Shown one piece after another: positions 21,757-31,767 of a stretch of DNA of 64,000 nucleotides (its first letter is position 1; each line of letters begins with the position of its first letter). This DNA is from Armillaria gallica (Eukaryota; Basidiomycota; Agaricomycetes; Agaricales; Physalacriaceae). A program made the position numbers and the translations under genes. The stretch lies in the NCBI GenBank assembly GCA_037576215.1, contig JBANDB010000003.1, positions 1,488,001-1,552,000 on the forward strand, read 5' to 3'. Below the pieces are notes generated by a model. The model was given only the letters and a program-made list of their open reading frames with translations. It was not told the origin of the DNA and made no database searches.

Positions 21757-22021
21757 CACTGCATGATAGCTTCAATAATTGAGGCTTAAATATTAAATTT
21801 AAAAGATATATATTTTCATCAATTTGTTGCCTAAAATATGCAGAAGAATTTGCTGATATCTCTTTTATATTTGTGAAAATCACCTCAAAACTTGATAAAA
21901 TCACAAATATAGAAAAGATATTTTGCTTATTTCTTTGATATTTTAGGCTGAAAACTGACTAAAAATAAATATCTTTTGGTTTCAATATTTTGGCCTCACA
22001 TATTGATGCCATCATGCAGTG
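21757..22021. mobile_element. CACTG-type MITE, 265 bp (copy 2)
   Basis: The left end CACTGCATGATAGCTTCAAT is the inverted match of the right end (complement CACTGCATGATGGCATCAAT). The target duplication is TTA (21754-21756 and 22022-22024). The interior is AT-rich with no ORF. Termini and length match copy 1 at 9990, so one transposase family probably moved both. Confidence 0.9.
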
Positions 22022-23824
22022 TTACCATGTAGAACAATTCCATTGGGTGTCGAGAGAAAAGAAAAGCCACTTCTTGCTCTGCATAATAGGTCAACATGAA
22101 GACAAAGACCAGAAGACACCGATCACATACTACAACAGAAGTGTCCAACCGCAGCATTAGACCTGGATGAAACTTGGGTCAAGTAGCCAGCAACCAAACT
22201 TGAGTTGGCTCACCATTGTTTTCTTCAAAATAAAATGTTGAACTTCATGTGCGACAATTGATGTTGGCTATCCCACATGACCTAGAGTCTAAAACATCAG
22301 GAACACAAGTTACAGATGAGAAAAAGTACAGGCGCCCTGTATCTCGTGGTCTGCAGATATTCTCATAGCCCCACTCAGCCTATCAACATCGTGCACCAAG
22401 TAGCAATGCACATTGCAATACTAGAACAACATGTCAAGTTGTCCCAGTTGTGGCTATGTACTTTTGCATAAGCAAGTTCTAGCTTAAAGAATAGTTTATC
22501 AGCAAATATGGAAGCGAGGACATTGGGCTATACACCTGGGACCAGAAACCTAACTATGCAAGTCCCCTTATGATTCTTTTACTGCATGAAAAAACATCAA
22601 AAAAGAGGAAGATTATAACTAACAAGCTGGATGTAATCACCTTTAGAGGTTGGAGATCCAATACCCACTGAAAGTAGGCAATCCGAAACAGTTGTGACAG
22701 ATGCTGTTACGGGTGCATGAAAATGCATGTGGTTGCATGTAGTTCATCGGGGGTGGTGAGCATGTAGTTCAGTGTAGACACGTGTAGAACTGACAGGTTT
22801 GTCATGGTGTTGACACAGCTCTACACGATTGTGCAATCACTAGGGCAGGATGTTTCCATGTGGTGCACCCAGGTTTGCATGGGATTTCATCAGTGTACAT
22901 GGCTGTACATGGCTCCACACGGATGTACATCCATTTAAACTGGTTTACATCAGTGTACACTGGAGTCCAGTAAATCCACTTGTAAGCAACAGCAGGAAAT
23001 GTCATGGCAGATAATCCAGTAGTGGTGGAAGCCGAGTCCCCAATTCTTTCCTTTTTTAAATATCAACAATTTTTGACTTTCTTGCGCCTTTTTCTTCCTG
23101 CTGCAGTATGTAGTTACTACACGGGCCATTACTAGACAGCTATGTCATTGAAGCTTGAAGGGTAAATTCATATCTCATTCGAAAAAGCTCGCTCAGTGGC
23201 GGCCTTTGGCTGCCACCAGCTTGCATTTTCTCACTTGGTTTTTTAGTTATTCAAGTAAAGAATACCTTGGGAATACTATGTACATAACCCTAGGCTAACA
23301 GCTAACATAAGATATAGGATGAAAAAAAGATGGGAAAGTGGGCAAGGCAGGAGCCTCAAAAGGCAGTGCACAATTAAGATGAAAAATGGTGAAGAAAGAT
23401 GGAGGATGTGGGATTCCATAACTTGAACAATGGCCAGCAACTTAGAAAGACACAAGCCAGGAGTATCAGCCCAACAAGGAGAAGGAAGTGCTATAAAAAG
23501 GTGGTAAAAGCAAGGGGGTGCCAGAATGTCGGCCTGGCACACCAGGTAGGTAGGTAGGTTGGGCCATCAGGCCCAAAAAAAAAAAGTTGACCACCTTTTT
23601 AGGGGCCTGAGAATGGACTTTGAGCACAATGTATTAATCATTTATGATACAAAATATACTTATCAGTATAGAACTTACCTTGGGACATCACATCTAGCCA
23701 TGTAGATGGACAATCAATGAAGTTGGCAAGCATTGCCAAAATGACCCTGCTTGCTGACATGATGACATCAGACCTCCCATTGAGGCAATTTTGAGATCTA
23801 GACATAATAGCATACAAATTGTAC
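22022..23824. other. Decayed, CpG-poor intergenic DNA
   Basis: No gene recognised. A TGTACA/CATGTAG-rich cluster at 22720-22980 recalls a decayed minisatellite. A GGTAGGTAGGTAGG tract lies at 23546. Short frames are not conserved elsewhere. Confidence 0.35.
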
Positions 23825-24340
23825 TCAAAATACTTTATAGCATACATAATACACCCATTTCTGGTGAGGTATATGGAATATTGTGTCAGAAGATGCCTGA
23901 AATAGGTGAGATGATGTCATATTGGTCATATGGAGGTAGGTCTGGTACTGGTGCACAAAATTTTTAATCAACCCCATGTCTTTTTTTTTCATATTGGTAC
24001 CCCCTTGGGTAAAAGTAGACAGAGGGAATGAAAATTGAGTGAAGAGGTCTATGCTAGCCTGAGCAATACTTATTATAAGCAAACCAATCTCCCCAACCAA
24101 TAGGGAAAAATCAGAAAGAGAGGTTTTTTCAGCCACAGTGGCAATCAGCTTCAGCCACTCAGCATGACAGCTGAAGCATGCCGGATGCTTGTCAATCACT
24201 ACAAATTTGTAAGCCAACCCAGAGTATAGCCCCTGTCCAGACTGTTTGGTGCTACTCACCAAGGGGGTGGTGGAAATAAAATCCCGGACAGGGGAGGGGG
24301 GGGAGGGGGAGAGGGGTCCTGACCTTAAACACGATACCAA
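23825..24340 (-). CDS. Hypothetical ORF, 171 residues, doubtful
   Basis: A single open frame with a hydrophobic central part (LLVGEIGLLIISIAQASIDL) but no recognised domain and a Cys pair in CFSCHAEWLKL. It lies in CpG-poor repeat-like DNA and its start overlaps a G-rich tract. It could be a chance ORF. Confidence 0.25.
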   Translation of the reverse strand: MVSCLRSGPLSPSPPSPVRDFISTTPLVSSTKQSGQGLYSGLAYKFVVIDKHPACFSCHAEWLKLIATVAEKTSLSDFSLLVGEIGLLIISIAQASIDLFTQFSFPLSTFTQGGTNMKKKDMGLIKNFVHQYQTYLHMTNMTSSHLFQASSDTIFHIPHQKWVYYVCYKVF

Positions 24341-24655
24341 ATTACCTTATATAGGACTGTGAGAGGGCCTAATGAGGTATAAAATGATGCTTCCATCTCA
24401 ATAGGATCACTTGTGAGTTTGTTAAAGCATCCAACATGCTTTATATACCTTTTGTGAGTCACGGCAACACAGCTGGCAACCTCAGGCCATCATATTGTGC
24501 TGATATAGCATTACTAAGCTACCCACATATGGTCATATTACTACTGTATATGGAAAGAGGGGGGGGAGGGGGGGGTCTACCTGACCTTAAATGTGAAAAT
24601 GTATGTCATGTGCACAATTTTATTTCCGCCACCCCCTTGCTACTCACAACCAGTT
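24254..24655. repeat. Imperfect inverted repeat with two long G tracts
   Basis: About 35 bp around CAAGGGGGTGGTGGAAATAA (24258) recur inverted near 24618. G-rich runs lie at 24286-24320 and 24557-24580 on plus, and each could form G-quadruplex-type structures. It may be a foldback element. Confidence 0.4.
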
Positions 24656-24779
24656 ACATTTTCTACAACCCTCTGTCATTTCCTCATCCTTCAGAAAGAA
24701 TCAGGGATATCACAAAAATGATGGACAATGGAAAATATTCCCACAGTCAGTCCAATTCATAGGACTTGGAATTAGGCAT

Positions 24780-25540
24780 GTCTCATGAGTTATTCTTCCG
24801 TTGTTGGTCAAACACCTGTTGAAATTTTCCTGGTCCCTTCTGGCCACAGTACACGCCAGAGAATGAGGTAAGGCATGCAAAACAAGGACTTTTTATAAGT
24901 AAACACACCAACGTTGCTCACGAGTCACGATTCAATTAGGCTTCTTCCTGGAGTCAAAGTATCCAACACTACACCATTGCAAGGAATGCGATATTCTGGA
25001 GGCTGTCCTCGGTCATCATAGGATTCTTCTGTGCTTCTTATCAGGTGTCTAGGATCACCCGCTCACGCCTTGCCAAGTCAGGACATTTGCAATGACACGA
25101 ATCACATTGGATAGATTTGTATGCAGAGCACAAACCACTTGAGTCTTCAAGCTTCAAGCTTCAGGCCCAGGCCAAAGATAGGCGACTATCTACTTCGCAT
25201 CTTCGACGTGCTTCGCTTTGGATATCTCCACGAAGAACTGAGATATACCCTCAATTCGCAGCACGAAGTAATGCTGACGCCAAACATCAGTAGACTTGGA
25301 CGAAGAGGTGATTATTTTGTTTCTTTCTGATGAGAAAGACATCTGTAGCGTATGTACGGTCCCAGCTACCTTGGCGTATCCTTCGGACGGCTGTAATTTA
25401 TATTCAAGTGGCAAGGGTAATAGGTTGATGCTGCCTCACAAACGTTACAGCAACCGGTATGTTGTATCATCACCAGCTCTTTTATCTTTCCTAAATTCGT
25501 TCAGCGACAGAACAGATCTACACAGACCCTAATCCCATAA
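24780..25540. repeat. Three-copy block D, copy 1 (also 29536-30545, 62625-63555)
   Basis: The same order of phrases occurs in all three copies, for example the stretch around 25180-25330 against 30140-30290 and 63160-63310. A minus-strand peptide (SQF-EISKAKH-ED-K in all three) is fairly conserved and could be an exon; no family recognised. This copy lies just upstream of P450 copy A, copy 2 upstream of P450 copy B. Confidence 0.7.
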
Positions 25541-25672
25541 ATGACAGGGAAGCGAATGAGTCTACTGCCACATTGTGTTCTCTTCAAAACGGATTGCGGC
25601 AACTACTACAAATCAAAATGACTAAGCCCGGAGGAGGAGCTCGGTACTTTTTAACTGAATTCTCATGGTGCG

Positions 25673-25680
25673 TATATAAA
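25673..25680 (+). promoter_or_regulatory. TATA box of P450 copy A
   Basis: TATATAAA lies 39 bp upstream of the ATG at 25719, in a segment conserved with copy B where the spacing is 26 bp to the first ATG and 62 bp to the second. Confidence 0.55.
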
Positions 25681-25718
25681 CGCCAACTTTCCTGTTTTAT
25701 GTTTCCAGTATTCATAAA

Positions 25719-27801
25719 ATGCCCCTCGAAGAATACATCGATCTCGCACGACAAGTCGACAAAACCTTAGTGTTACGCAATCTTGGTTTAGCCACCGTGT
25801 TTCGGCTGGCGCTCCAACTTCAAAAGACCTTAATCACTAGACAAAAGGTAATTGTTATACCAACTTCGGTCCCGGTCAATGCTGACATCGTCTCAGCTGA
25901 AATCGATTCCTACGGCTGGGTCGTCTGGTATCGTCGGGTCATGGATAGACGCTTTCAAATTCATCTTTCACGCCAGGGAAATCGTCGAAGAAGGTCAGAG
26001 AATGGTGTGTATCGCTCTGTCTCACGATCTATGATCTGACCTGTTATGAATAGTATGGATCGATATTCAAAGTTCCCTTGCTCGACAAACGGACTGTTGT
26101 GGTCAACGGAGCAGAGAGAATCAATGACATCCGAAAGTCTTCAGTAGAAGAACTGTCTTCCATTGTCATGAATGAAGACGTGAGTGCTGTGTGTCGTGCA
26201 CGAATCATTGGGCTTCCGACAACTAGATGGACTATACTTTTGGTCGCTCCAACAGGCTGGACCCTTACCATTTAGACGTGGTACGAGGCGCCTTGACCCG
26301 CAATATCTCCTCTTGCTTTGCGGAGGTTCAGGATGAGATCAAACCGGCTTTCAAGGACAATGTACCGATGACTGAAGGTACTAAGACTAACAATGTTTTT
26401 GAGTAACCCAGGCTGACGTTACTGCAGATTGGGTTCAGATGCCTGCATACGAAACTATTTTGCAAATTGTGTGCAGAGCGAGCAATCGGATGTTTGTCGG
26501 GCTTCCTCTTTGTGAGTAACCTCTCCCTCTCGAGTCTCGACACCGTATTGATATAAACTCTTCCTTGAGGCCGCAACCGCGAATATATCAAACTCAATAT
26601 CAACTACACCATCGAAATTTTAAGTTTTGCTCGTATTATCAACGTTCTCCCTACGGTCCTGAAAATGCAAGTCATTCTCACTCAATACTATTCATACTGG
26701 CACCATAACTTCATACGATTAGGATTCTGAGTCCTACCTTCACGCCCCGCAGGCGAGCTATAGCCAAGGCAGAGAAATTCCTTGGCGAAACCATTCAGGA
26801 ACGAATGAACCAGCAGGATGTCTATGGGAAAGATTGGCCGGGAAAACCAGTAAGGAAGTTTTGATTTCATTCACTTTTTGTCTGACACGACGGTAGAATG
26901 ACCTCGTCTCGTGGCTGCTTGACATAACTTATGGTGATGGCAAGAGGCGCTCAGTAAAGGATCATTGTGATCGGGTGCTCATGTTGAATACGACAGCTAT
27001 GGTATGTCGGATTACGCATCACAGAGCTACAGCTGATTGCGTCCCTACAGACTCTCACTACTGCCCTCTACGCCTTGGCTACACACCCTGAGTATGCTGA
27101 AATTCTTCGCGATGAAGCGGAAGCTATCATCAACGAAGAAGGTTATACGAAATCTGCAATGGGAAAGATGAACAAGCTCGACAGCTTTATGAAGGAAGCG
27201 CAGAGATTGTATGGTAACATTAGTGTCTGTGAGTTGTCAATCTGTTCATTACATCAATCCCTTCTGACGATTGGGTACAGTCGGAATGATGCGTGAGACC
27301 CGTAAGAACTTCGTATTTTCAGACGGGACGGTGGTTCCCGTTGGAGTTCCAATGGTTGTGGCCTCTCTGTCCACGCATACAGACGAAGTACATATGAGCT
27401 TTTTTTACCCTGACAGTCCCTCTCATCATGTCTATAGAAGAAATACGAAGGCCCTTTAGTACTCAAACCGTGGAGGTTCTCTGAAAAGATGAAACAAGAA
27501 GGCGAAGGCACTCGCCACTGCATGGCCACAACGAGTCTGGATTTCGTCTTTGGCAACGGGCGGTCAGCATGGTGCGTATATGTCGAGCTCTCTGAAAACT
27601 CCTCAGGTTGACATATTTGTGTGCAGTCCGGGCAGATTCTTCGTTGTCAACAAGTTGAAAACTATCATGTCCTACGTTCTCCTGAACTTTGACGTGAAGC
27701 TTGACAAGTTCTCCACGCCAGTGTGGATTGCTGGAACTCAGCTGCCAAATCAGAGCAGCAAGGTGTTGTTCAGGAAGCGCGTATGTACCCCGCGAAAGTG
27801 A
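25719..27801 (+). CDS. Cytochrome P450 monooxygenase, copy A (12 exons, 496 aa), I-helix motif deleted
   Basis: Exons: 25719-25847, 25897-26004, 26054-26179, 26227-26377, 26428-26511, 26570-26666, 26753-26849, 26897-27001, 27051-27228, 27281-27387, 27438-27571, 27627-27801. All introns are GT-AG except intron 6, which is GC-AG. The joined frame is open to TGA. Seen: an N-terminal hydrophobic anchor (LVLRNLGLATVFRLALQL), ExxR as KEAQRL, KPWRF, and the heme loop FGNGRSACPGRFF with its Cys codon split by the last intron. Compared with copy B it lacks five residues of the I-helix (LNTTAM against LNMSSIHSTSM) and one Phe before the heme loop. P450s of this kind are ER-anchored haem oxygenases; the substrate is unknown. 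Activity is doubtful. Confidence 0.9.
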
Positions 27802-28276
27802 CGATCAGAAGGAGTTGAGCATTGAAGAGTCAAGCAACAGTGCCTACTATGTCGTTCCAGTACCAGTATGAATCTTTGATGAAGTGGTGAGCCATCGCGG
27901 GGCGTGGCACGTCCGAGTCCTGTGTGAGATCCAGCATTAATGCTCACGACAATTTCGTGCCAGATTTTCCGACGAACAATGCAATTGATTAGGAAACGAA
28001 AATTGTGCCTTCGAACGTCGTCAACGTATGCAATGATATATAGATTAGCTCTGGCTGGACGCGGGGAAAGGTTTGCTCGGCGGCAGCTATGAACCAGACG
28101 TTCTATCAGACTGCGCTCACACCCTCGTCCTGTTCGTTGATGTATTCCTCCCTGAGATTAGTATTGAGGATTGAGGAGATTGATGAAGTCGAACAAAGAA
28201 TAACCAACGCCGAATGATTTGAGACCTGCAAGGGCCTCTCAATCTCTCTGCGACGAAAGCTTCGTCGACCCATACC

Positions 28277-28620
28277 ATGTGGTAAAGCGCTGAAATTATC
28301 ATCAGGGTCCTTTTCGAGCAGGAATTATGCACCGCGGAACTAAAATCTTACTCTGAAATCCTGTAAAGACGGGTGACCATTCCTAGTTCTTGAAGTGGGT
28401 ATTACCTCTTTCACAGCGAACGGCTGCAACGTTGCTGTCGTGTTGCCAAACCTAGATGCATATAACTTGAGCTTTCCTGTTTGGGGTAAAGCATGAAGCA
28501 AACACGATGGGGATGGATTGAATACTTTTCACGCAACTAAAGGATTTGTTCAGCGTGACCGTTTAGGTTTAAAACGTGGCCATCGTGGGAATTAACCCAA
28601 ACGCCAATGTCGATCATGAC
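28277..28620 (+). repeat. Three-copy block, copy 2 (CpG-rich version)
   Basis: Same block as 3146-3440 and 61350-61660. It keeps CpG where the other two have TG or CA, for instance CACCGCGGAAC against CACTGCAGAAC, so it is the best view of the ancestral sequence. Confidence 0.75.
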
Positions 28621-28799
28621 CGCGTACCTCTGCCTTTCCCTTAAAGACGATGATTCCCTTCCACTGGCTCACCCACCCATTCTCTTCCTTTTACTACTTC
28701 ATCATGCTGCCCCCACCTGGCAACGACCACATGTGCATCTTCACCCATGAGCCTCGGCGCAATGCTCCTTCTCAATGTCCTCAAGATTCGTAACGACGC

Positions 28800-29480
28800 C
28801 TATCTATGCCGAACGGGTCGAGTACCGTAAATTTCTTCCACCCGGTAGTCCAGTGGAGCATGAGTGCCTCGTCGTGACCGTGAAGGAATCCTCGAGAGCT
28901 GAGCGGAGAGGTACCTATTGGTAGGCAGGCTGAATGACGACCCATCAGCGGATGTCGCTCTAGTCAGGATGCAGCCGGCACACAGGACACCGACTCGCAA
29001 TCACCTCCAGCCTCATCCCCACCCGACGATCACTGGGAAACGAACAATCGTCTTCATCGCGCCGGTGTCAAACTCAAGAGATTCTGCAAATGGGATCCCC
29101 CCGACGCTCTCGACAGAGTCGTCATCCTGCGCAGCACAGTCGACGCTGACAGTGTGCAGGCTCGCTGCCCTTATCACATTCTTATGACCATGGACTTTCG
29201 CCAGGTCCAACGGTGCGTCGCTCTCGAGGACTTCCTTCTCCTCGTCCAGAATACCTCCAGGAATACCGCGCGGTACCATGTCATATTTTCCCTGTGCTAT
29301 TGGTTCGCCTACACCATTTGGATCGTTCACGGGAGCCCATGTGGTGAAGGTCATATATGTTGTACTCGATTGGGATTTTCTATTTCTAAATCCATCCGAC
29401 TTGTACTAAAGTTATTGCTAGTTCCACATGGATCAGAAATACCCTTCATCTACGGAACACTGAATTCCTCCGCTGAGCCT
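28800..29480 (+). pseudogene. Repeated agaricomycete hypothetical family member (copy c)
   Basis: Plus-strand pieces in order: FLPPGSPVEHECLVVTVKES, LVGRLNDDPSADVALVR, and from about 29205 ALEDFLLLVQNTSRN with SLCYWFAYTIW. The same order and the W-FA-T-W motif are seen in copy d at 61.9-62.45 kb and, inverted, in copies a and b. Frame changes between the pieces could be introns or lesions; the stop after RGTYW at 28918-28920 is a lesion relative to copies a and b. Function unknown. The antisense ORF at 29013-29354 is taken as a shadow. Confidence 0.5.
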
Positions 29481-29535
29481 GAGTCTTAGAATGTTGGTGG
29501 ACTATTGGGTTTCATTTGCTACGAGCTTGGATCCC

Positions 29536-30545
29536 GTGAATTATTCCTCTGTTGTTGGTCGACCACTTGTTAAAAGTTGCCAGGTCCTTCTGGCCATAGT
29601 ACACATCTGAGAATGAGGTATGTTAACGCATTTATCAAAGCGGGGAGTGATTATGACCCCAGATATTCCTGCAATAACATGGCGACAGCACGACCGTCAT
29701 CCCGGATGACTATTGGAAGGAAAAGATTGACTTCATCAGAGATAAAGCTGAAATTTTTAGCCGGTGATGCGTACGACCTATGTCTTCGTTCAGTTCTAAT
29801 ATATATGGCTTCTCATCTTGATGTTGACTGAGAAACGGGATTGTCGGACGACATGGCATGAACGCCCTATCGAGTGTCTCCTGAAGACACGCAGAACGAG
29901 TACTTTTTATAAGTAAACACATCAGCGTTGCTCACGATTCAAATAGGCTTCTTCCTGGAGTCAAAGTATCCGACACCATACCATCGCACTGAAAGCAGGG
30001 AGCGCGTTACTCCGGAGCTGTCCTCAGTCAACATATGGGATCACCCGCTCATACGTCACCAAGTGAGCACATTTGCAATGACACGAGCCGTATTGGGTAG
30101 AATCATATGCGGACTAAATACAATTTGGGTCTCCAGGCCAAAGATAGGCGGCTACTTAGTATCTTCGACGTGCTTCGCTTTGGATATCTCCGCCAAGAAC
30201 GGGGATACACCCTGAAATTCGCGGCATAGAGTGATGCTGACGCCAAGCATCAGTAGACCTGGATGAAGAAGGGATCATAGTGTCCCATTTCGATAAGGAA
30301 GATGTCTGTAGCGTACATACCGTCCCGGCAACCTTGGCATATCCTTCGGATGGCTAGAAACAGCAAGCGATAAGTTGATGCCGCCGACACACGGACACAA
30401 GGGTCGTCGCAAACCTATACCGGCACCACCACCAACACACCAACACCAAACGCGTCAAGCTTTTCACAGATATTACGCCATCCGGTATGTTGTGTCATTA
30501 TTGGATCTTTTATCTTTCCTAAATTGTTCAGCAACAGAACGAACC
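29536..30545. repeat. Three-copy block D, copy 2
   Basis: Matches 24780-25540 and 62625-63555. Copies 2 and 3 share an internal part (29640-29900 against 62710-62900) absent from copy 1. It holds short broken frames, including a conserved minus peptide with RPTIPFLSQHQDEK. Confidence 0.7.
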
Positions 30546-30556
30546 TTTCAAGTAGC

Positions 30557-30990
30557 ATGAGTGATCAGTTATCTACTATTCCCGATCCCAGATCTCACGG
30601 TGCCGAGCTCCGAAGTCGAAGATTCCGGGAAGGTGGCCATGTTAGGGCGAGTAAGGTAAAGGACGGTAGCAGCCTCCAGCGGAACTCAGAAGAGTGGGAG
30701 TCGGCAGCATGTTGGACAACCGTCGCAGGACAAGAAGATAAAGTAAGTAAGATTGTACAATGGTGAGGACTGATAGTGCTGAATCTCTGCATGATGCTGA
30801 TGGAGGCCTCCGAGACGACGCGAGCGGTAACATGACATTGGCGTCGACCATCTTCGGAGTAGACTATGAGTTAGCTGTGAAACGAAGATGAAAATATCGA
30901 GACACGCCCATTAACTCCCACAACCAACAGCATCTTTCAACGAAATACAAAATTTCTATTACTTCTGGCACCATGCACACAAGGAGCAAG
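30557..30990 (+). repeat. Two-copy block E, with a conserved short ORF (also 63568-64000)
   Basis: An ATG at 30557 opens MSDQLSTIPDPRSHGAELRS and runs to EEWESAACWTTVAGQEDK followed by a GTAAGT-like donor. The copy at 63570 keeps the frame with few replacements. It may be the first exon of a gene or a conserved upstream region. No family recognised. The rest of the stretch to 31610 shows no gene. Confidence 0.45.
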
Positions 30991-31734
30991 ATTCTATTAC
31001 CTTTAATCAGATGATACATTGGATATCTTGGCATCCAGAATTAATAGCATTGTCAGATTAAAAGTCACTGTTTGGGGGTAGGCAGTTCCGCATTCGGAAC
31101 CGTGCTGCTTAGTCGGCGATTTGATTGATAAGAGTGACCTATTCACTCGTCTACCTTTCCTCCTTCCCTCGACGTCCCTGTGACTGTTGCTTATCGACAG
31201 ACAAAGGACTGCGAGGTTGTTTGGCGTTTGAGCCCACATTGTCACCAAGCGAAGGTGCTGATCATTAAATGTCGTGGTGCTTGTCTTTCCAGTCGCCGCT
31301 TGTTAACGTCTTGTTATTGTTCTCTTATTAATGGTACGTATTCGTTGTTTATACCCGCGGCTTTTAGTTAGAATCATCATATAAAAGGACTGTCTTGTGT
31401 AGGATACCCCATCTCGTTTGCAACGGATATACAATACCTTTTCCTCTCGCTCATTTCGTGGTCCCGAGCCTCGCGATTCCAATAGAGGTATGTCACAGGA
31501 TAACCAGCCTGTCACTTGGCGCCAGTCCCGATTTGGGAATGTGAAGATCAGAGATCGGATTCGGGAACATCCGAACAGTGAAAGATCACCTAAGACTCAA
31601 GTAGCATAGAGGAAGCGAATCAGTCTACTGCCACACTATGTTCTCTTCCGAACGGATCGCGGGAACTGCTACAAATGAAAATGACGAACCCCGGACGGAG
31701 GAGCTCGCTGCTTTATCTCCATTCTCATGGTGCG

Positions 31735-31742
31735 TATATAAA
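31735..31742 (+). promoter_or_regulatory. TATA box of P450 copy B
   Basis: TATATAAA in a segment conserved with copy A. A partial duplication of about 36 bp follows, so that ATGCCCCTCGAAGAATA occurs twice, at 31768 and 31804; either ATG is in frame. Confidence 0.55.
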
Positions 31743-31767
31743 TCCCAACTTTCCTGTTTTATATAAA

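Larger units (their letters stand above)
25548..28272 (+). repeat. Segmental duplication unit A (P450 copy A and flanks)
   Basis: Matches 31610-34255 plus 37081-37320 in the same orientation, exons and introns alike. The end block 28150-28272 matches 37199-37320. Unit B carries a 2.8-kb transposon at the site that reads GATGTATTCCT in unit A (about 28139-28149). Confidence 0.9.

Noticed and set aside
25719..27801. P450 copy A as a pseudogene because of split ORFs
   Set aside because: All breaks coincide with GT-AG or GC-AG introns and the joined frame is open; only the short in-frame deletions argue against activity.
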